Source: Streptococcus sp. HF-1907
GTDB lineage: Bacteria > Bacillota > Bacilli > Lactobacillales > Streptococcaceae
DNA length: 64,000 nt
Assembly (NCBI RefSeq): GCF_015594605.1
Contig: NZ_JADNQT010000001.1
Coordinates: 310,001-374,000 of the forward strand
Direction: 5' to 3'
The position numbers and the translations under genes were made by a program. The number at the start of each line of letters is the position of its first letter. The stretch's first letter is position 1. Under the pieces are notes generated by a model that had not been told where the DNA came from, ran no database searches, and saw nothing but the letters and a program-made list of their open reading frames with translations. Shown piece after piece: positions 25,706-35,471 of this stretch.

Positions 25706-26446
25706 TTATTTCAAATGTTTTTCTGGTTTCCAAACAAAGCTAGCAATGTAGCTAAAGATTAGGGTCAAGATAACCACAACCAACGCTACGAGTCCAAGTG
25801 GAATACGGTAGATGTAGGTCAATGGATTTGGTTTCTTGCCATTGTTATAAGTGGCATTTTCAGCATCCAAACGGTCAAATTCTGCTTGGATACGGCTGGC
25901 TACTTCTTCAATTCCCTCGTCATTCATGCGTTTGATGTCTGAGATATCGATTGGATTCCCAAAGTTCATGTCCACGCGCTCACCAGTCACAAGTCCCTTC
26001 AATTCACGAGGTCCCTCATAAACAACAGGCATGATTTTAACCTTAGCCATCTTAGCAATGACAGCAACACCACCCTTAACATCTGTCGAATGACGGCTAC
26101 CGCTTGGAAACATAATCAAAGAACGTTTGCTTTTCTTGAGCATCTTGATTGGGTACTTGATAGCTTCTTGACCAGGATTGTCACGGTCAATGGGGAAAGC
26201 CCCACACATGCGAATCCACCAACCGAAGATACGGTTGGTAAACAATTCCTTCTTAGCCATGAAAATGAACTGCTTAGGACGAGCAGCGAAAGCCATATAG
26301 ACGGGGTCCCACCAAGTACGGTGTGGCGCCACCAAAATATAATTCTCATCCTTGTTCAAAATTTTGTCTTCATTATGGAAATGCGCGTTGCCATTGAAAA
26401 TCCACAGCAAGAACATGACCAATCCACGTAAATAAGTATAAAACAC
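25706..26446 (-). CDS. plsC: 1-acyl-sn-glycerol-3-phosphate acyltransferase PlsC
   Basis: Adds the second acyl chain to lysophosphatidic acid to make phosphatidic acid. 246 residues. Motif I NHX4D-type is APHRTWWDPVYM (His-x4-Asp form), motif III FPSGSRHSTDVKGG (FPEGTRS-like, with Ser-Gly for Glu-Gly), and motif IV IMPVVYEGP. A C-terminal hydrophobic helix (about 215-237) follows. The start is GTG, eight bases after AAAGGAA. In streptococci plsC often sits near comEA, as here. Confidence 0.92.
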   Translation of the reverse strand: MFYTYLRGLVMFLLWIFNGNAHFHNEDKILNKDENYILVAPHRTWWDPVYMAFAARPKQFIFMAKKELFTNRIFGWWIRMCGAFPIDRDNPGQEAIKYPIKMLKKSKRSLIMFPSGSRHSTDVKGGVAVIAKMAKVKIMPVVYEGPRELKGLVTGERVDMNFGNPIDISDIKRMNDEGIEEVASRIQAEFDRLDAENATYNNGKKPNPLTYIYRIPLGLVALVVVILTLIFSYIASFVWKPEKHLK

Positions 26447-26576
26447 GAGCTTTTTCCTTTCCTAAATCAAATTTTTAACTTACCTTATTCTACCATGCTT
26501 AGGCTAATTTAGAAAGAAGAAACTGGTTTTGAAGTGCAGGCTTGGGGGATTTTAGCTATTCTGCGCCAGCAATTTT

Positions 26577-26585
26577 TGCTATAAT
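26577..26585 (+). promoter_or_regulatory. Extended -10 box only 6 nt before the tRNA methyltransferase start
   Basis: TGCTATAAT ends at 26585 and ATG begins at 26592, with no ribosome binding site between. This predicts a leaderless transcript. The -35 is poor, as is common with extended -10 promoters. Confidence 0.6.
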
Positions 26586-26591
26586 AAGCCT

Positions 26592-27356
26592 ATGACAAAT
26601 CCAATTTTAAAAGAAAATGAACGTATCGACCAGCTTTTTTCGACTGATGTGAAGATTATTCAGAACAAGGAAGTTTTTTCCTACTCTATCGACAGCGTCC
26701 TCCTGTCGCGCTTTCCCAAGTTGCCATCGCGCGGGCTTATCGTGGACCTTTGCTCTGGTAATGGCGCCGTTGGGCTCTTTGCTAGCACCAAGACTTCTGC
26801 CAAGATTGTGGAAGTTGAGCTTCAGGAGCGCCTAGCGGACATGGCTGAGCGGTCAATCCAGCTAAACGACCTTAGCGACCAAGTGACCATGGTTAACGAC
26901 GACCTCAAAAACCTGCTTAACCATGTGCCACGGTCACAAGTTGACCTCATCCTCTGCAATCCGCCCTATTTTAAAGCGACGGAGACCTCCAAGAAGAATA
27001 TCAGTGAGCACTATTTGCTTGCCCGCCATGAGATTACGACCAACCTAGAAGAAATTTTCAGCGTAGCTAGACACGCGCTCAAGTCCAACGGTCGTATGGC
27101 CATGGTTCATCGTCCTGACCGTTTCTTGGAGATTATTGACACCATGCGCCAGTATAACCTCGCGCCCAAACGTATCCAATTTGTCTATCCCAAGCTAGGC
27201 AAGGATGCCAACATGCTCCTCATCGAGGCTATCAAGGACGGCTCAACCGAAGGCATGAAAATCCTCCCGCCCCTCATCGTCCACAAGGACAACGGCGACT
27301 ATACCGACGAGATTTTCGAGATATATTTTGGGAAAAATAGCAGAGCTAATGGCTGA
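26592..27356 (+). CDS. tRNA1(Val) (adenine37-N6)-methyltransferase, YfiC/TrmN6 family
   Basis: SAM-dependent N6-adenine methylation of A37 in tRNA1(Val) is the activity known for the family. 254 residues. SAM motif I is [15 protein letters not shown], acidic motif [14 protein letters not shown], and the catalytic NPPY is [13 protein letters not shown]. The family Streptococcus form is slightly longer than E. coli YfiC. The start appears leaderless. The GIY-YIG gene overlaps its end by 8 bp, a pairing widespread in Firmicutes. Confidence 0.92.
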   Translation: MTNPILKENERIDQLFSTDVKIIQNKEVFSYSIDSVLLSRFPKLPSRGLIVDLCSGNGAVGLFASTKTSAKIVEVELQERLADMAERSIQLNDLSDQVTMVNDDLKNLLNHVPRSQVDLILCNPPYFKATETSKKNISEHYLLARHEITTNLEEIFSVARHALKSNGRMAMVHRPDRFLEIIDTMRQYNLAPKRIQFVYPKLGKDANMLLIEAIKDGSTEGMKILPPLIVHKDNGDYTDEIFEIYFGKNSRANG

Positions 27357-27627
27357 TGCAGTAGCTTACATGTACGTGGTCCGTTGCGCAGATGACACGC
27401 TCTACACCGGTTACACAACCGACTTAGAGCGCCGCATCAAGACCCACAATGCAGGCAAAGGCGCTAAGTACACCCGCGTCCGCAGACCCGTCAAACTCAT
27501 CTACTCTGAAAGTTTCGCTAGCAAAAACCAAGCCATGTCCGCAGAAGCCACCTTCAAACGCAAAACTAGAAAACAAAAACTCGACTACATCGCCACACAC
27601 AAAAATGAGGACTCGACTAACGACTAA
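27349..27627 (+). CDS. GIY-YIG nuclease-domain protein (UPF0213)
   Basis: 92 residues from ATG 27349; an in-frame TTG upstream is less likely. [23 protein letters not shown] contains the GIY-YIG signature in the YVV-YTG form, followed by [20 protein letters not shown] and a conserved Glu in [12 protein letters not shown]. The stand-alone domain resembles YhbQ/UPF0213 proteins, suspected of roles in DNA repair. It overlaps the tRNA methyltransferase gene, so they are translated together. Confidence 0.9.
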   Translation: MADAVAYMYVVRCADDTLYTGYTTDLERRIKTHNAGKGAKYTRVRRPVKLIYSESFASKNQAMSAEATFKRKTRKQKLDYIATHKNEDSTND

Positions 27628-27791
27628 CCATCAAACCATAGATTAAAAGAGGAAGGACTCCCAAAATAAGGGCTCTATAATTTCTGTAGTGGGTAAATCC
27701 ACCACAGAGATTATGGGGCTTTTTCAGTGTAGCAAAAAAGCTCCATAAGACTTATAATGAAAAGCGACTAAACCATCATTAGGAAGACCTT

Positions 27792-28632
27792 ATGGAACAG
27801 CTTAAGAATACCACAGAACTCATCGGATTAAAAGACAAAAATATCAAAATCAAGACGGTTTTTAAGGCTGATACCCACATCACGATTGAGGCTAGCCTAG
27901 ACTATCAGCCTCCACTCTGCCCTCACTGCAAAAGTCAGATGAGCAAGTATGACTTTCAACGAGCTTCTACTATTCCAATCCTAAGACCCTTCGCTCTCCT
28001 ATTTTTAGGCTCAGGCTGAAACAGTCTCTCCCCAGACTGTTTCACTCCCCAAAGCTAAAATCGTGCTCGACCGCTTCCATATCGTCCAACACCTTGGCAA
28101 GGCTATGATAGCGACCAGAATTGCCATGATGAAGACCTTTGACAAGCATTCTCTCCCTTATCGAGCTATGAAAAATCACTGGAAAATACTCCAGAAAGAC
28201 AGTCACAAACTTTCTGACAAACGCTTTTATTCACGAACCTTTAGGCAAACCTTGACTCCGAAAGAAATTGTTAAGAAAATTCTAGATTTATCGGACGAAC
28301 TCCGCTATTATTATGACTTGTATCAACTCTTATTATTCCATTTTCAAGAGAAGAATACCGACCATTTTATGGCACTGATTGACGACAACCTTCCCTTTGT
28401 CAATCCTATATTTACCGCTGTCTTTAAGACCTTCAAGAAATACAAATCCTACATCGCAAACGCCCTGGAGCTCCCTTATTCTAACGCTAAGCTAGAAGCC
28501 ACTAACAAACTCATCAAGGACATTAAGCGTCAAGCTTTCGGCTTTCGAAACTTCAAAAACTTTAAAACAAAAATTCTCATCGCTTTGAACATCAAAATAG
28601 AGAGAACCAATCTGATTCTCTCTAGATGTTAG
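27792..28632 (+). pseudogene. ISL3-family transposase with internal deletion
   Basis: The N-terminal 66 codons carry the zinc-ribbon start (LCPHCKSQMSKYDFQRASTI). The reading frame then enters a foreign palindromic segment and stops. The C-terminal domain resumes at PKAKIVLDRFHIVQHLGKAM (about residue 240 of the family) and runs to the natural end LSRC at 28632. Roughly 170 codons with most catalytic residues are lost, so it cannot transpose by itself. Confidence 0.88.
28014..28049. repeat. Palindromic repeat module at the ISL3 deletion junction
   Basis: These 36 bp are the exact reverse complement of 53692-53727. The core GAAACAGTCT / AGACTGTTTC forms a 10-bp stem with a 6-nt loop. The module sits exactly where about 500 bp of the transposase gene is missing. 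Confidence 0.9.
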
Positions 28633-28685
28633 TGATAAGTCACCCACTACAGTTGACAATGAGCCAAGTTAATAGGCAACAAAAC

Positions 28686-28714
28686 AAATAAGCACCTGAA
28701 TTAGATGCTTATTT
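28686..28714 (-). terminator. cshA terminator
   Basis: Perfect 9-bp stem AAATAAGCA / TGCTTATTT with an 11-nt loop, 17 bp past the helicase stop. Confidence 0.75.
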
Positions 28715-28730
28715 CCATGTTATATCATTA

Positions 28731-30314
28731 TTATTTGTCGCCTTTGTTACGGATAACAAAGCCGTTTTTCTTCTCACTTGAAGTGCGGTGTGGTCGACGA
28801 TTTTCTTTGTTTTCAAAATCCCTACGGTTCTTGTTTGAGGTACGTTTGAAATCACGACGGTCACCGTTGCGATCATTACCATCACGTCCGCCACGACGAT
28901 TTCCTCGGTCATTACGACGACGGTCACCACCACGATTATTACGACCACCTTTACCTTGGAAGCCACCGCCTGATGGTTTGAATGGTAATGGTTTTTCACG
29001 TGCAATTTCCACTTCTGGAAGTGTATCTGGGTCTTGGACAGTCAAGCTCAAAACATACAAAGCCAACTCTTCCGGAGTGAATTCCGCAGCCAATTTAACC
29101 GCGTCACCCTTGAATTTGTCAAAGTTAGCACGAATGGCTTCGTCCGCAAAATCACGTTCGATTTTAGCAAGAGCCACTTTTTTCTTAGCTTGGAAAGCCT
29201 CTTCAGCAGTCGCTGGCTTAAGACCTTTCATGCGCTTCTTAGTCAAGTTCTCAATGATAGCCAAGTAACCCATTTCGTTTGGTGACACGAAGGTGATTGA
29301 TTGACCATGTTTACCAGCACGACCGGTACGACCGATACGGTGAACATAACTTTCAGGGTCTTGTGGAATATCGTAGTTGTAGACGTGAGTCACACCTGAA
29401 ATATCCAAACCACGCGCCGCCACATCTGTTGCAACCAAGATATCAAGGTTATCATTTTTAAAATCACGAAGAACACGAAGACGTTTGCCTTGGTCAAGGT
29501 CTCCGTGGATACCTTCTGCACGGTAACCACGTAACTTAAGTCCGCGGGTCAATTCATCAACACGACGTTTGGTACGTCCAAAAACGATAGACAGCTCTGG
29601 TTGGTCAACATCCATAAGACGCGTCATGGTATCAAATTTTTCTTGTTCTTTGACACGGATATAATATTGGTCAACCAAGTCCGTTGTCAATTCCTTAGCC
29701 GCAATTTTCACATGCTCAGGCTCTTTCATGAACTGCACACCGATACGTTTGATAGCATCTGGCATCGTTGCTGAGAAAAGAAGGGTTTGACGTGTTTCTG
29801 GCACACGGCTGATGATAGCTTCAATATCTTCAAGGAAGCCCATGTTAAGCATTTCATCCGCTTCATCCAAAATCAAAGTCTCAACATGATTAAGTTTAAG
29901 CGCCTTGCGTTTAATCAAGTCAAGCAAGCGACCCGGTGTCCCCACAACGATATGAGCACCTGAACGAAGCGCCTTGATTTGTTTTTCAATGCTAGAACCA
30001 CCGTAAACAGAGCGTACTTTAACACCCTTATCACGACCAAAACGGAAAAGTTCCTCTTGAGACTGCACAGCCAATTCACGAGTAGGCGCAATGACAAGTG
30101 CTTGAATAGTATTATCTTCAGTATGAATTTTATTTAGAGTTGGCAACCCAAAGGCAGCTGTTTTACCAGTACCCGTTTGCGCTTGACCGATAACATCCTT
30201 ACCTTTGAGGGCGAGTGGAATGGTCATTTCTTGAATTGGAGATGGCTCAACAAAGCCTGCTTTTTCTACCGCTGAAAGAATATCTTGCGATAAGTTAAGT
30301 TCTGTAAATTTCAA
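28731..30314 (-). CDS. cshA: DEAD-box ATP-dependent RNA helicase CshA
   Basis: RNA helicase of the degradosome and cold-shock response. 527 residues: Q motif ([16 protein letters not shown]), Walker [19 protein letters not shown] in [13 protein letters not shown], helicase C domain with [16 protein letters not shown] and [10 protein letters not shown], then a long Arg/Gly/Asn/Asp-rich tail (about 440-527) for RNA binding. The start is TTG at 30314 after AAAAGAG, since no ATG fits the conserved KFTELNLS opening. A terminator-like hairpin lies in the leader, 17 bp before the start. Confidence 0.95.
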   Translation of the reverse strand: MKFTELNLSQDILSAVEKAGFVEPSPIQEMTIPLALKGKDVIGQAQTGTGKTAAFGLPTLNKIHTEDNTIQALVIAPTRELAVQSQEELFRFGRDKGVKVRSVYGGSSIEKQIKALRSGAHIVVGTPGRLLDLIKRKALKLNHVETLILDEADEMLNMGFLEDIEAIISRVPETRQTLLFSATMPDAIKRIGVQFMKEPEHVKIAAKELTTDLVDQYYIRVKEQEKFDTMTRLMDVDQPELSIVFGRTKRRVDELTRGLKLRGYRAEGIHGDLDQGKRLRVLRDFKNDNLDILVATDVAARGLDISGVTHVYNYDIPQDPESYVHRIGRTGRAGKHGQSITFVSPNEMGYLAIIENLTKKRMKGLKPATAEEAFQAKKKVALAKIERDFADEAIRANFDKFKGDAVKLAAEFTPEELALYVLSLTVQDPDTLPEVEIAREKPLPFKPSGGGFQGKGGRNNRGGDRRRNDRGNRRGGRDGNDRNGDRRDFKRTSNKNRRDFENKENRRPHRTSSEKKNGFVIRNKGDK

Positions 30315-30331
30315 ATGTTTCTCTTTTCTAA

Positions 30332-30352
30332 AAGACAGTGCGAAGCTGTCTT
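30332..30352 (-). promoter_or_regulatory. Terminator-like hairpin in the cshA leader
   Basis: AAGACAG / CTGTCTT forms a 7-bp perfect stem with a 7-nt loop (minus strand CTTCGCA), followed by TTTAG. It lies between promoter and ribosome binding site, so it could attenuate transcription or stabilise the 5' end. Confidence 0.45.
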
Positions 30353-30442
30353 ATAAGCCTTTATTCATTGTCTTTATTAACAACCTAACTAGTGTAACAC
30401 AATTAAAACTAAAAAGATAGAAAATAAGTTGTGAAAAGGTTT

Positions 30443-30793
30443 TTATTTAGGATAATAAGCTGCGCTAAACACCAGCAAGCCCAAGACAAAAGCCAAAATC
30501 AAACTAAACACTAATTCCTGGTTCTGTCTAATCATCAAGCTAACCATGCGACATAAAACCCCAATCTCCAAAATAAGCACAATCCCATAGCGCTTGCGCC
30601 TTCGCTCAATAGAAGCCACCCGAAAACGCATCAAACCAACCATTACAACAAAAAGATAAAATAACCCAGTCAATAGAGCAAGCACGGTCAAAAACACCTT
30701 TGGGAAAGCCAGATGACCAACCATAGCAATGACTAATGTCAACCAAGCTAGCCCAGTCATCACCCAAACAACGTTTGTCATCTTCTTTCCCAT
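30443..30793 (-). CDS. Small four-helix membrane protein, unknown function
   Basis: 116 residues with four predicted transmembrane segments (about 8-28, 33-53, 67-85 and 92-112) and a basic loop IERRRKRYG. No known family is recognised. Two ATGs, at codons 1 and 5, are possible. It starts 19 bp after the PH-domain gene on the same strand, so the two are probably co-transcribed. Confidence 0.65.
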   Translation of the reverse strand: MGKKMTNVVWVMTGLAWLTLVIAMVGHLAFPKVFLTVLALLTGLFYLFVVMVGLMRFRVASIERRRKRYGIVLILEIGVLCRMVSLMIRQNQELVFSLILAFVLGLLVFSAAYYPK

Positions 30794-30812
30794 CCCCTAA
30801 ACCTCAATTTGA

Positions 30813-31193
30813 TTACCGCAAAACAGCTTCAGCAAGTGCCTGCTGAATTTCCACCACGTTATGGTCACTATTAAACTGCAAAACTTCAGCTGGCTCTGCT
30901 GCCGATGAAATCCAAATTTTCAATTTCGCATCCAAATCAAGATGTCCCGAAGTCTCTACCGTAAATCGCGAAATAGACCGATAAGGTAAAGATTTGTAAG
31001 AAGTCTTCTTCCCAGTCACCCCCTGCTTATCCACCAAAATCAAACGATAATCTGTAAAGACAATCAAATCCCGCACCAAAATAAAAGCCAGATTAACCTG
31101 CTCATCTGGAATCAGAATATCCTCCAGCTGACGCTCCACCTTATCATTGTCATGCTGTGACGCATTACCAATCATCCCTGAAAATAGTCCCAT
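30813..31193 (-). CDS. Bacterial PH-domain protein
   Basis: 126 residues. The beta-rich core ILIPDEQVNLAFILVRDLIVFTDYRLILVDKQGVTGKKTSYKSLPYR (positions about 26-72) has the bPH_1 pattern, especially DLIVFTDYRLILVDKQG and the following SYKSLPYRSI. It ends with a helix (VVEIQQALAEAVL). These proteins often associate with membranes or neighbouring membrane proteins, fitting the downstream four-helix gene. A consensus AGGAGGTG site precedes the ATG. Confidence 0.82.
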   Translation of the reverse strand: MGLFSGMIGNASQHDNDKVERQLEDILIPDEQVNLAFILVRDLIVFTDYRLILVDKQGVTGKKTSYKSLPYRSISRFTVETSGHLDLDAKLKIWISSAAEPAEVLQFNSDHNVVEIQQALAEAVLR

Positions 31194-31335
31194 ATCAGCA
31201 CCTCCTATGTTTTTTCTTCATTATACCCAAAAGCCAAAGAAAAAGCACAGGAAAACTTGTTCCCTGCACCTTCTTGATAAGAACCTCCATCTTGCTAGGC
31301 AAGATATCTATCTTAATCGCTAGTTTCCTAACGCA
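31194..31335. other. Short intergenic segment with hairpins
   Basis: No gene. It contains the promoter side of the PH-domain gene and a stem (TATCTTGCC / GGCAAGATA-type, around 31290-31312) that may terminate the SH3-repeat gene. Confidence 0.4.
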
Positions 31336-33690
31336 TTAAGCAACATTAATATAACGACGAACGCCTGAATTACTGATATAGCTAATCCATTGTGCCCCAT
31401 CTCTACTAATAACTTTATCATAGTTAACCTTGTCGCCAGCATTGTAGTAAGCAACTACATCAGCAGATTTACTTGGGTTGTTAACAATAGCAGAGTGTTT
31501 TGTCATAGTGTAGCTACCACTTGCTGGAAGGCTAGCTTTAGCGGTTTCGGCAGGTCTAGCTGATGCTTGACTAGCTGAAACAGTAGCTACCGGAATGTAA
31601 CGACGAGTACCACTATAGCTCTTATATGAAATCCATTCATGATTATCAGCTACAAGTACTTGGTCATAATTGATTGTTTCCCCTTTTTGGAAATTAAATT
31701 CAGTCGCGCTAGCCATTTTAGCTTCTGATTTCACATCAACCGTTTTTGTAAAGGTATAAGTGCCGCTTGCTGGAAGATTAGATGTCACTGCTTGCGCTGT
31801 TGCTTCAGTCGCTGTTTTTGTAGTTGTATCACTTGTCTTCGCCGATTCCGTTGCTAATTTAACAACAGGAAGATAACGGCGAGCACCGCTATAACTTATG
31901 TATGAAATCCATTGATAACCGTCAGCTTTGACTACTTTATCATAGTTGACTTTGTCACCTTTATCGTAGTAAGCGAGTTCTGGAGAAGTAACTTTTGCTT
32001 CTGCCTTAATACTTGTTCTTTCAGTAAAGGTATAAGTACCGCTCGCTGGAAGGGTTGTTTCAGTAATAGGTTTTGTTTCTGCCTTAGTTTCCAATGTCAC
32101 TTGGCGACCAGTGACACCTTTCAATTGACCATTTGGTTGATCGTAGTAAAGATGAACATTGTAAACACCTAAGTCACCTTTGTGATCACTCACTTTGACA
32201 CTTGTTTGATAAGAACCGTCGGCTTGTTTGCTAGCTGTGTACCAGATAAGGTCATCTTGTCCACCAACTTCTGACCAAACAGGCACTTTGACTTCTGAAA
32301 TACCATCTTTATTGTAAACATCTGTTACACGAACATCAAAGCCCTTATCAGATTGATTTTGAATGGTAATAGTACCTGTAGTTGCTTGTTTAACAGGTGT
32401 GCTAACCACATCTTTAGTCGTATCCTTAGCTACAGTTGCTTTTTCAAGAGCGATGTAACGGCGAGTACCACTGTATGACACGTAAGAAATCCATGAATGA
32501 TTGTTCGCTGTCAAAACTTTGTCATAATTAATCTTGTCGCCCTTGTTTAGATAGAAAGCGACTGGACTATCCATCTTAGCATCATTACGAACAGCAGTAC
32601 GGTCAGTTGTCACATAGCTACCGCTACTTGGAAGAGTTTCTTCTTTTTTATCTGTCGTAGTAATAGCTGGCGCTTTAGCATCAGAAGATACTTGAGCTTT
32701 CGCTTCCCCAACAGAAATGTAACGACGTGTACCGTTGTAAGACACGTAAGAAATCCATTGATGGCTATCCGCTGTTAAAACCTTGTCATAATTAACAGAT
32801 TCACCCTTGTCATAATAGTAGATGGTTGGACTTGATGTTTTTGGTTCGTTTTTAATAGCAGCTTTTTCAACAAAAATGTATTTTCCTTTATCAGGAAGAT
32901 TGCTATCTTTGGTTGTTTTATCTGTAATGGTTGGACTTTCTTGGATTGCTGTTTTTAGCTCTGCAATGGGAGCGTAGCGACGAGTACCGCTGTATGAACG
33001 ATAGCTGACCCAAGTGTGGTTATCTTCATTGACAACCTTGTCGTAGTTAACGCTGTCGCCTTCGTTGAAATAAAAGACAGTTGGTTGGCTCATATTGGCA
33101 GCATTTTTGACTTCTGTACGCTTTGTGAAAACATAGGTTCCTTGCGCTGGGAGAGTGCTTGTAACAACTTTGCTTGTTGCTAGTGTATCAGCCGATGTGC
33201 TAGAAATTGTCTTAGGGTCAACAGTCTCTGTTGCTGTAGATTCTACTGTTGTGTCCGCTGAAACTTCTGGAAGTTCACTAGATTTCGCTGTAGTGGTAGT
33301 AACTTCTGTTGCTGGTGTTTTTGCTTCAACTGGTTCTGATGTCACAGTTTCTGTAGGTACATCCTCTTTAGCTGGTGCAGATTTAGTTTCTGTAGTAGTT
33401 GATTCAGTAGTATTATCAGTAACAACTGCTGCGCTACTTGTGCTAGTAACTTCTGCTGGTGTTTTTTCCTTAGTGCTGACAATGATATTATTAGTATCAG
33501 CTTGTGCTTGATTACTATCCACTAAACCAGGAACCCAGGTTGAGACGGTATTTGTTGTTACTTCGTCTGCAGAAACAAGTGGAGAATTGGCAAACATCAC
33601 ACAACCAATCAATACTGAAGCAGCACCAATTGAATATTTACGAATTGAGTAACGTTGTTCTTGGTGGTTATATCCTTTTGTTTTCATCAT
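31336..33690 (-). CDS. Secreted YSIRK-signal protein with six SH3-like repeats and a GBS Bsp-like domain
   Basis: 784 residues from ATG 33690 (GGAAG ten bases upstream). YSIRKYSIGAASVLIGCVMF is a YSIRK/GS signal peptide, cleaved near VSADE. A Thr/Ser/Val/Glu-rich stretch (about 50-185) follows. Then come six repeats of about 66 residues, each LPxxGxY...YY-x-GD-x-NYDKV...W-ISYxSYSGxRRY. The first three are followed by a Bsp-like domain (ITIQNQSDKGFDVRVTDVYN through GVYNVHLYYDQ), then three more. No LPXTG is present, so attachment to the wall is probably through the SH3-like repeats. Likely roles are wall binding, cell morphology or adhesion. Confidence 0.85.
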   Translation of the reverse strand: MMKTKGYNHQEQRYSIRKYSIGAASVLIGCVMFANSPLVSADEVTTNTVSTWVPGLVDSNQAQADTNNIIVSTKEKTPAEVTSTSSAAVVTDNTTESTTTETKSAPAKEDVPTETVTSEPVEAKTPATEVTTTTAKSSELPEVSADTTVESTATETVDPKTISSTSADTLATSKVVTSTLPAQGTYVFTKRTEVKNAANMSQPTVFYFNEGDSVNYDKVVNEDNHTWVSYRSYSGTRRYAPIAELKTAIQESPTITDKTTKDSNLPDKGKYIFVEKAAIKNEPKTSSPTIYYYDKGESVNYDKVLTADSHQWISYVSYNGTRRYISVGEAKAQVSSDAKAPAITTTDKKEETLPSSGSYVTTDRTAVRNDAKMDSPVAFYLNKGDKINYDKVLTANNHSWISYVSYSGTRRYIALEKATVAKDTTKDVVSTPVKQATTGTITIQNQSDKGFDVRVTDVYNKDGISEVKVPVWSEVGGQDDLIWYTASKQADGSYQTSVKVSDHKGDLGVYNVHLYYDQPNGQLKGVTGRQVTLETKAETKPITETTLPASGTYTFTERTSIKAEAKVTSPELAYYDKGDKVNYDKVVKADGYQWISYISYSGARRYLPVVKLATESAKTSDTTTKTATEATAQAVTSNLPASGTYTFTKTVDVKSEAKMASATEFNFQKGETINYDQVLVADNHEWISYKSYSGTRRYIPVATVSASQASARPAETAKASLPASGSYTMTKHSAIVNNPSKSADVVAYYNAGDKVNYDKVISRDGAQWISYISNSGVRRYINVA

Positions 33691-33776
33691 CTTAATCACA
33701 CTTCCTAAACTTACTAATCATCTGTTGAAAATGATTTGGCAAGTTCCTAAATCGTTTTCTATTTCTTTATGGTTTT

Positions 33777-33804
33777 ATTGTAACGCTTTTAGAATATTTT
33801 GCAA
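33777..33804 (-). promoter_or_regulatory. Promoter of the SH3-repeat surface protein gene
   Basis: Minus-strand -35 TTGCAA (33799-33804), a 16-bp spacer, and -10 TACAAT (33777-33782), giving a leader of about 80 nt. Confidence 0.6.
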
Positions 33805-33878
33805 CACTTTTGTAATATTTTGTCATCTTTATTTCGTTTTTAAGCTAAATTGTCATATACTAAATAACATTTGCAACT

Positions 33879-33920
33879 AAAAAACACCTTTTAAATCACT
33901 TTATTGTGACAAAAAGGTGT
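33879..33920 (-). terminator. prfC terminator
   Basis: 9-bp stem ACACCTTTT / AAAAGGTGT with a 19-nt loop that contains its own small GTGA-type pairing, followed by a minus-strand T-run. Confidence 0.7.
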
Positions 33921-33926
33921 CAATTA

Positions 33927-35471
33927 TTACATTTTTTCTTCTAGTTTAACATCAGGATATTTATCAGCAAACCAACGGAGAGCAAAATCATTTTCAAACA
34001 AGAAGACTGGTTGGTCAAAGCGGTCTTTAGCTAAAATATTACGGCTTGAAGACATGCGCTCATCCAAATCATTTGGACTAATCCAGCGAACCGTCTTTTT
34101 ACCCATTGGTGTCATGACAACTTCTGCGTTGTACTCACCTTCCATACGGTGCTTGAAGACTTCAAACTGAAGTTGACCAACAGCACCAAGCATGTATTCG
34201 CCTGTTTGGTAGTTTCTATAAAGCTGGATAGCTCCTTCTTGTACCAATTGTTCGATTCCTTTATGGAAGGATTTTTGTTTCATGACGTTTTTAGCAGAAA
34301 CTTTCATGAACAATTCTGGTGTGAAGGTTGGCAGTGGTTCGAATTCAAATTTATTTTTTCCGACAGTAAGCGTGTCGCCAACTTGGTAAGTCCCCGTATC
34401 ATAGACTCCGATGATGTCACCTGCAACAGCATTGCTTACATTTTCGCGACTCTCAGCCATGAACTGAGTCACGTTTGATAGCTTAGCCCCCTTACCCGTG
34501 CGGGTCAAATTCACGCTCATCCCACGTTCAAATTCACCAGAGACAATACGAACGAAGGCGATACGGTCACGGTGGCGTGGGTCCATGTTGGCTTGGATTT
34601 TAAAGACAAAACCTGAAAAATCTTTATCAAGCGGGTCAATCATGTCACCCTCTGTCGTTTTGTGACCGTGAGGTTCTGGCGCGAATTCCAAGAAGGTGTC
34701 AAGGAAAGTTTGTACCCCAAAGTTTGTAAGGGCTGAACCGAAGAATACTGGTGTCAAATTACCATCCAAGATAGCTTGTTCTGAGAACTCATTACCTGCT
34801 TCTTCTAACAATTCAACATCTTCCAAAACTTGTTGGTAGAATGGGTTGTTAGCAAATAATTCATCACCAGCTTCAAGTGCTGCAAAACGTTCATCGCCTT
34901 TGTAAAGTTCCAAACGTTTGTTGTACAAATCGTAAAGTCCTTCAAAAGCTTTTCCCATCCCAATTGGCCAATTCATTGGATAACTTGCAATACCAAGCAC
35001 TTCTTCCAATTCTTCCAACAAATCAAGAGGCTCACGACCATCACGGTCCAATTTGTTAATGAAAGTGAAAACTGGGATGTTGCGGTGTTTAACAACTTCA
35101 AAAAGTTTTTTGGTCTGCGCTTCAATACCCTTGGCAGAGTCGACAACCATGACCGCAGCGTCCACCGCCATTAGCGTACGGTAAGTATCTTCAGAGAAGT
35201 CCTCGTGCCCTGGTGTATCAAGGATATTGACACGTTTTCCAGCATAATCAAATTGCATCACTGATGAAGTAACGGAGATACCACGTTGCTTTTCAATATC
35301 CATCCAGTCAGATTTAGCAAAGTTCCCTGTCTTTTTCCCTTTAACAGTACCCGCTTCGCGGATTTCGCCCCCGAAGTAAAGTAATTGTTCAGTAATCGTC
35401 GTTTTACCAGCATCCGGGTGAGAGATGATGGCAAAAGTACGGCGTTTTTTAATTTCATCTTGTAATGTCAT
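33927..35471 (-). CDS. prfC: Peptide chain release factor 3 (RF3)
   Basis: GTPase that removes RF1/RF2 from the ribosome after termination. 514 residues. G1 [19 protein letters not shown]3 [10 protein letters not shown], and G4 INKLDRDG are present, and domain II/III features follow ([33 protein letters not shown]). ATG start. A near-perfect promoter lies upstream (-35 TTGAAA, 17 bp, -10 TATAAT at 35593-35621), giving a leader of about 115 nt. Confidence 0.97.
   Translation of the reverse strand: MTLQDEIKKRRTFAIISHPDAGKTTITEQLLYFGGEIREAGTVKGKKTGNFAKSDWMDIEKQRGISVTSSVMQFDYAGKRVNILDTPGHEDFSEDTYRTLMAVDAAVMVVDSAKGIEAQTKKLFEVVKHRNIPVFTFINKLDRDGREPLDLLEELEEVLGIASYPMNWPIGMGKAFEGLYDLYNKRLELYKGDERFAALEAGDELFANNPFYQQVLEDVELLEEAGNEFSEQAILDGNLTPVFFGSALTNFGVQTFLDTFLEFAPEPHGHKTTEGDMIDPLDKDFSGFVFKIQANMDPRHRDRIAFVRIVSGEFERGMSVNLTRTGKGAKLSNVTQFMAESRENVSNAVAGDIIGVYDTGTYQVGDTLTVGKNKFEFEPLPTFTPELFMKVSAKNVMKQKSFHKGIEQLVQEGAIQLYRNYQTGEYMLGAVGQLQFEVFKHRMEGEYNAEVVMTPMGKKTVRWISPNDLDERMSSSRNILAKDRFDQPVFLFENDFALRWFADKYPDVKLEEKM

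Larger units (their letters stand above)
27671..28665. mobile_element. Collapsed ISL3-family insertion sequence
   Basis: The ends are related inverted repeats: left GGCTCTATAATTTCTGTAGT and GGGT, right (reverse complement) GGCTCATTGTCAACTGTAGT and GGGT. Flanks of 8 bp (AAAATAAG and AAGTTAAT) do not match, so there is no clear target duplication. The intact element should be about 1.4-1.5 kb; this copy is about 1.0 kb because the middle of the transposase gene is missing. Confidence 0.85.

Noticed and set aside
27663..28673. Target-site duplication around the ISL3 element
   Set aside because: The 8-bp flanks AAAATAAG and AAGTTAAT differ, so no duplication can be claimed.
28705..29268. Long plus-strand frame rich in Arg, Ser and Pro
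   Set aside because: It is the antisense of the low-complexity Arg/Gly tail of cshA and has no ribosome binding site or known domain.
31340..33150. Regularly spaced similar sequences that could look like a CRISPR array
   Set aside because: They are about 200 bp apart, coding, and diverged at DNA level; they are the SH3-like protein repeats.
33155..33511. Plus-strand frame rich in Val, Ser and Thr
   Set aside because: It mirrors the Thr/Ser/Val repeat-rich linker of the SH3 surface protein and shows no start signals.
33806..33830. WalR box upstream of the SH3-repeat gene (TGTAAT near TGTCAT)
   Set aside because: The half-sites are 10 bp apart instead of 11 and only one fits the consensus.
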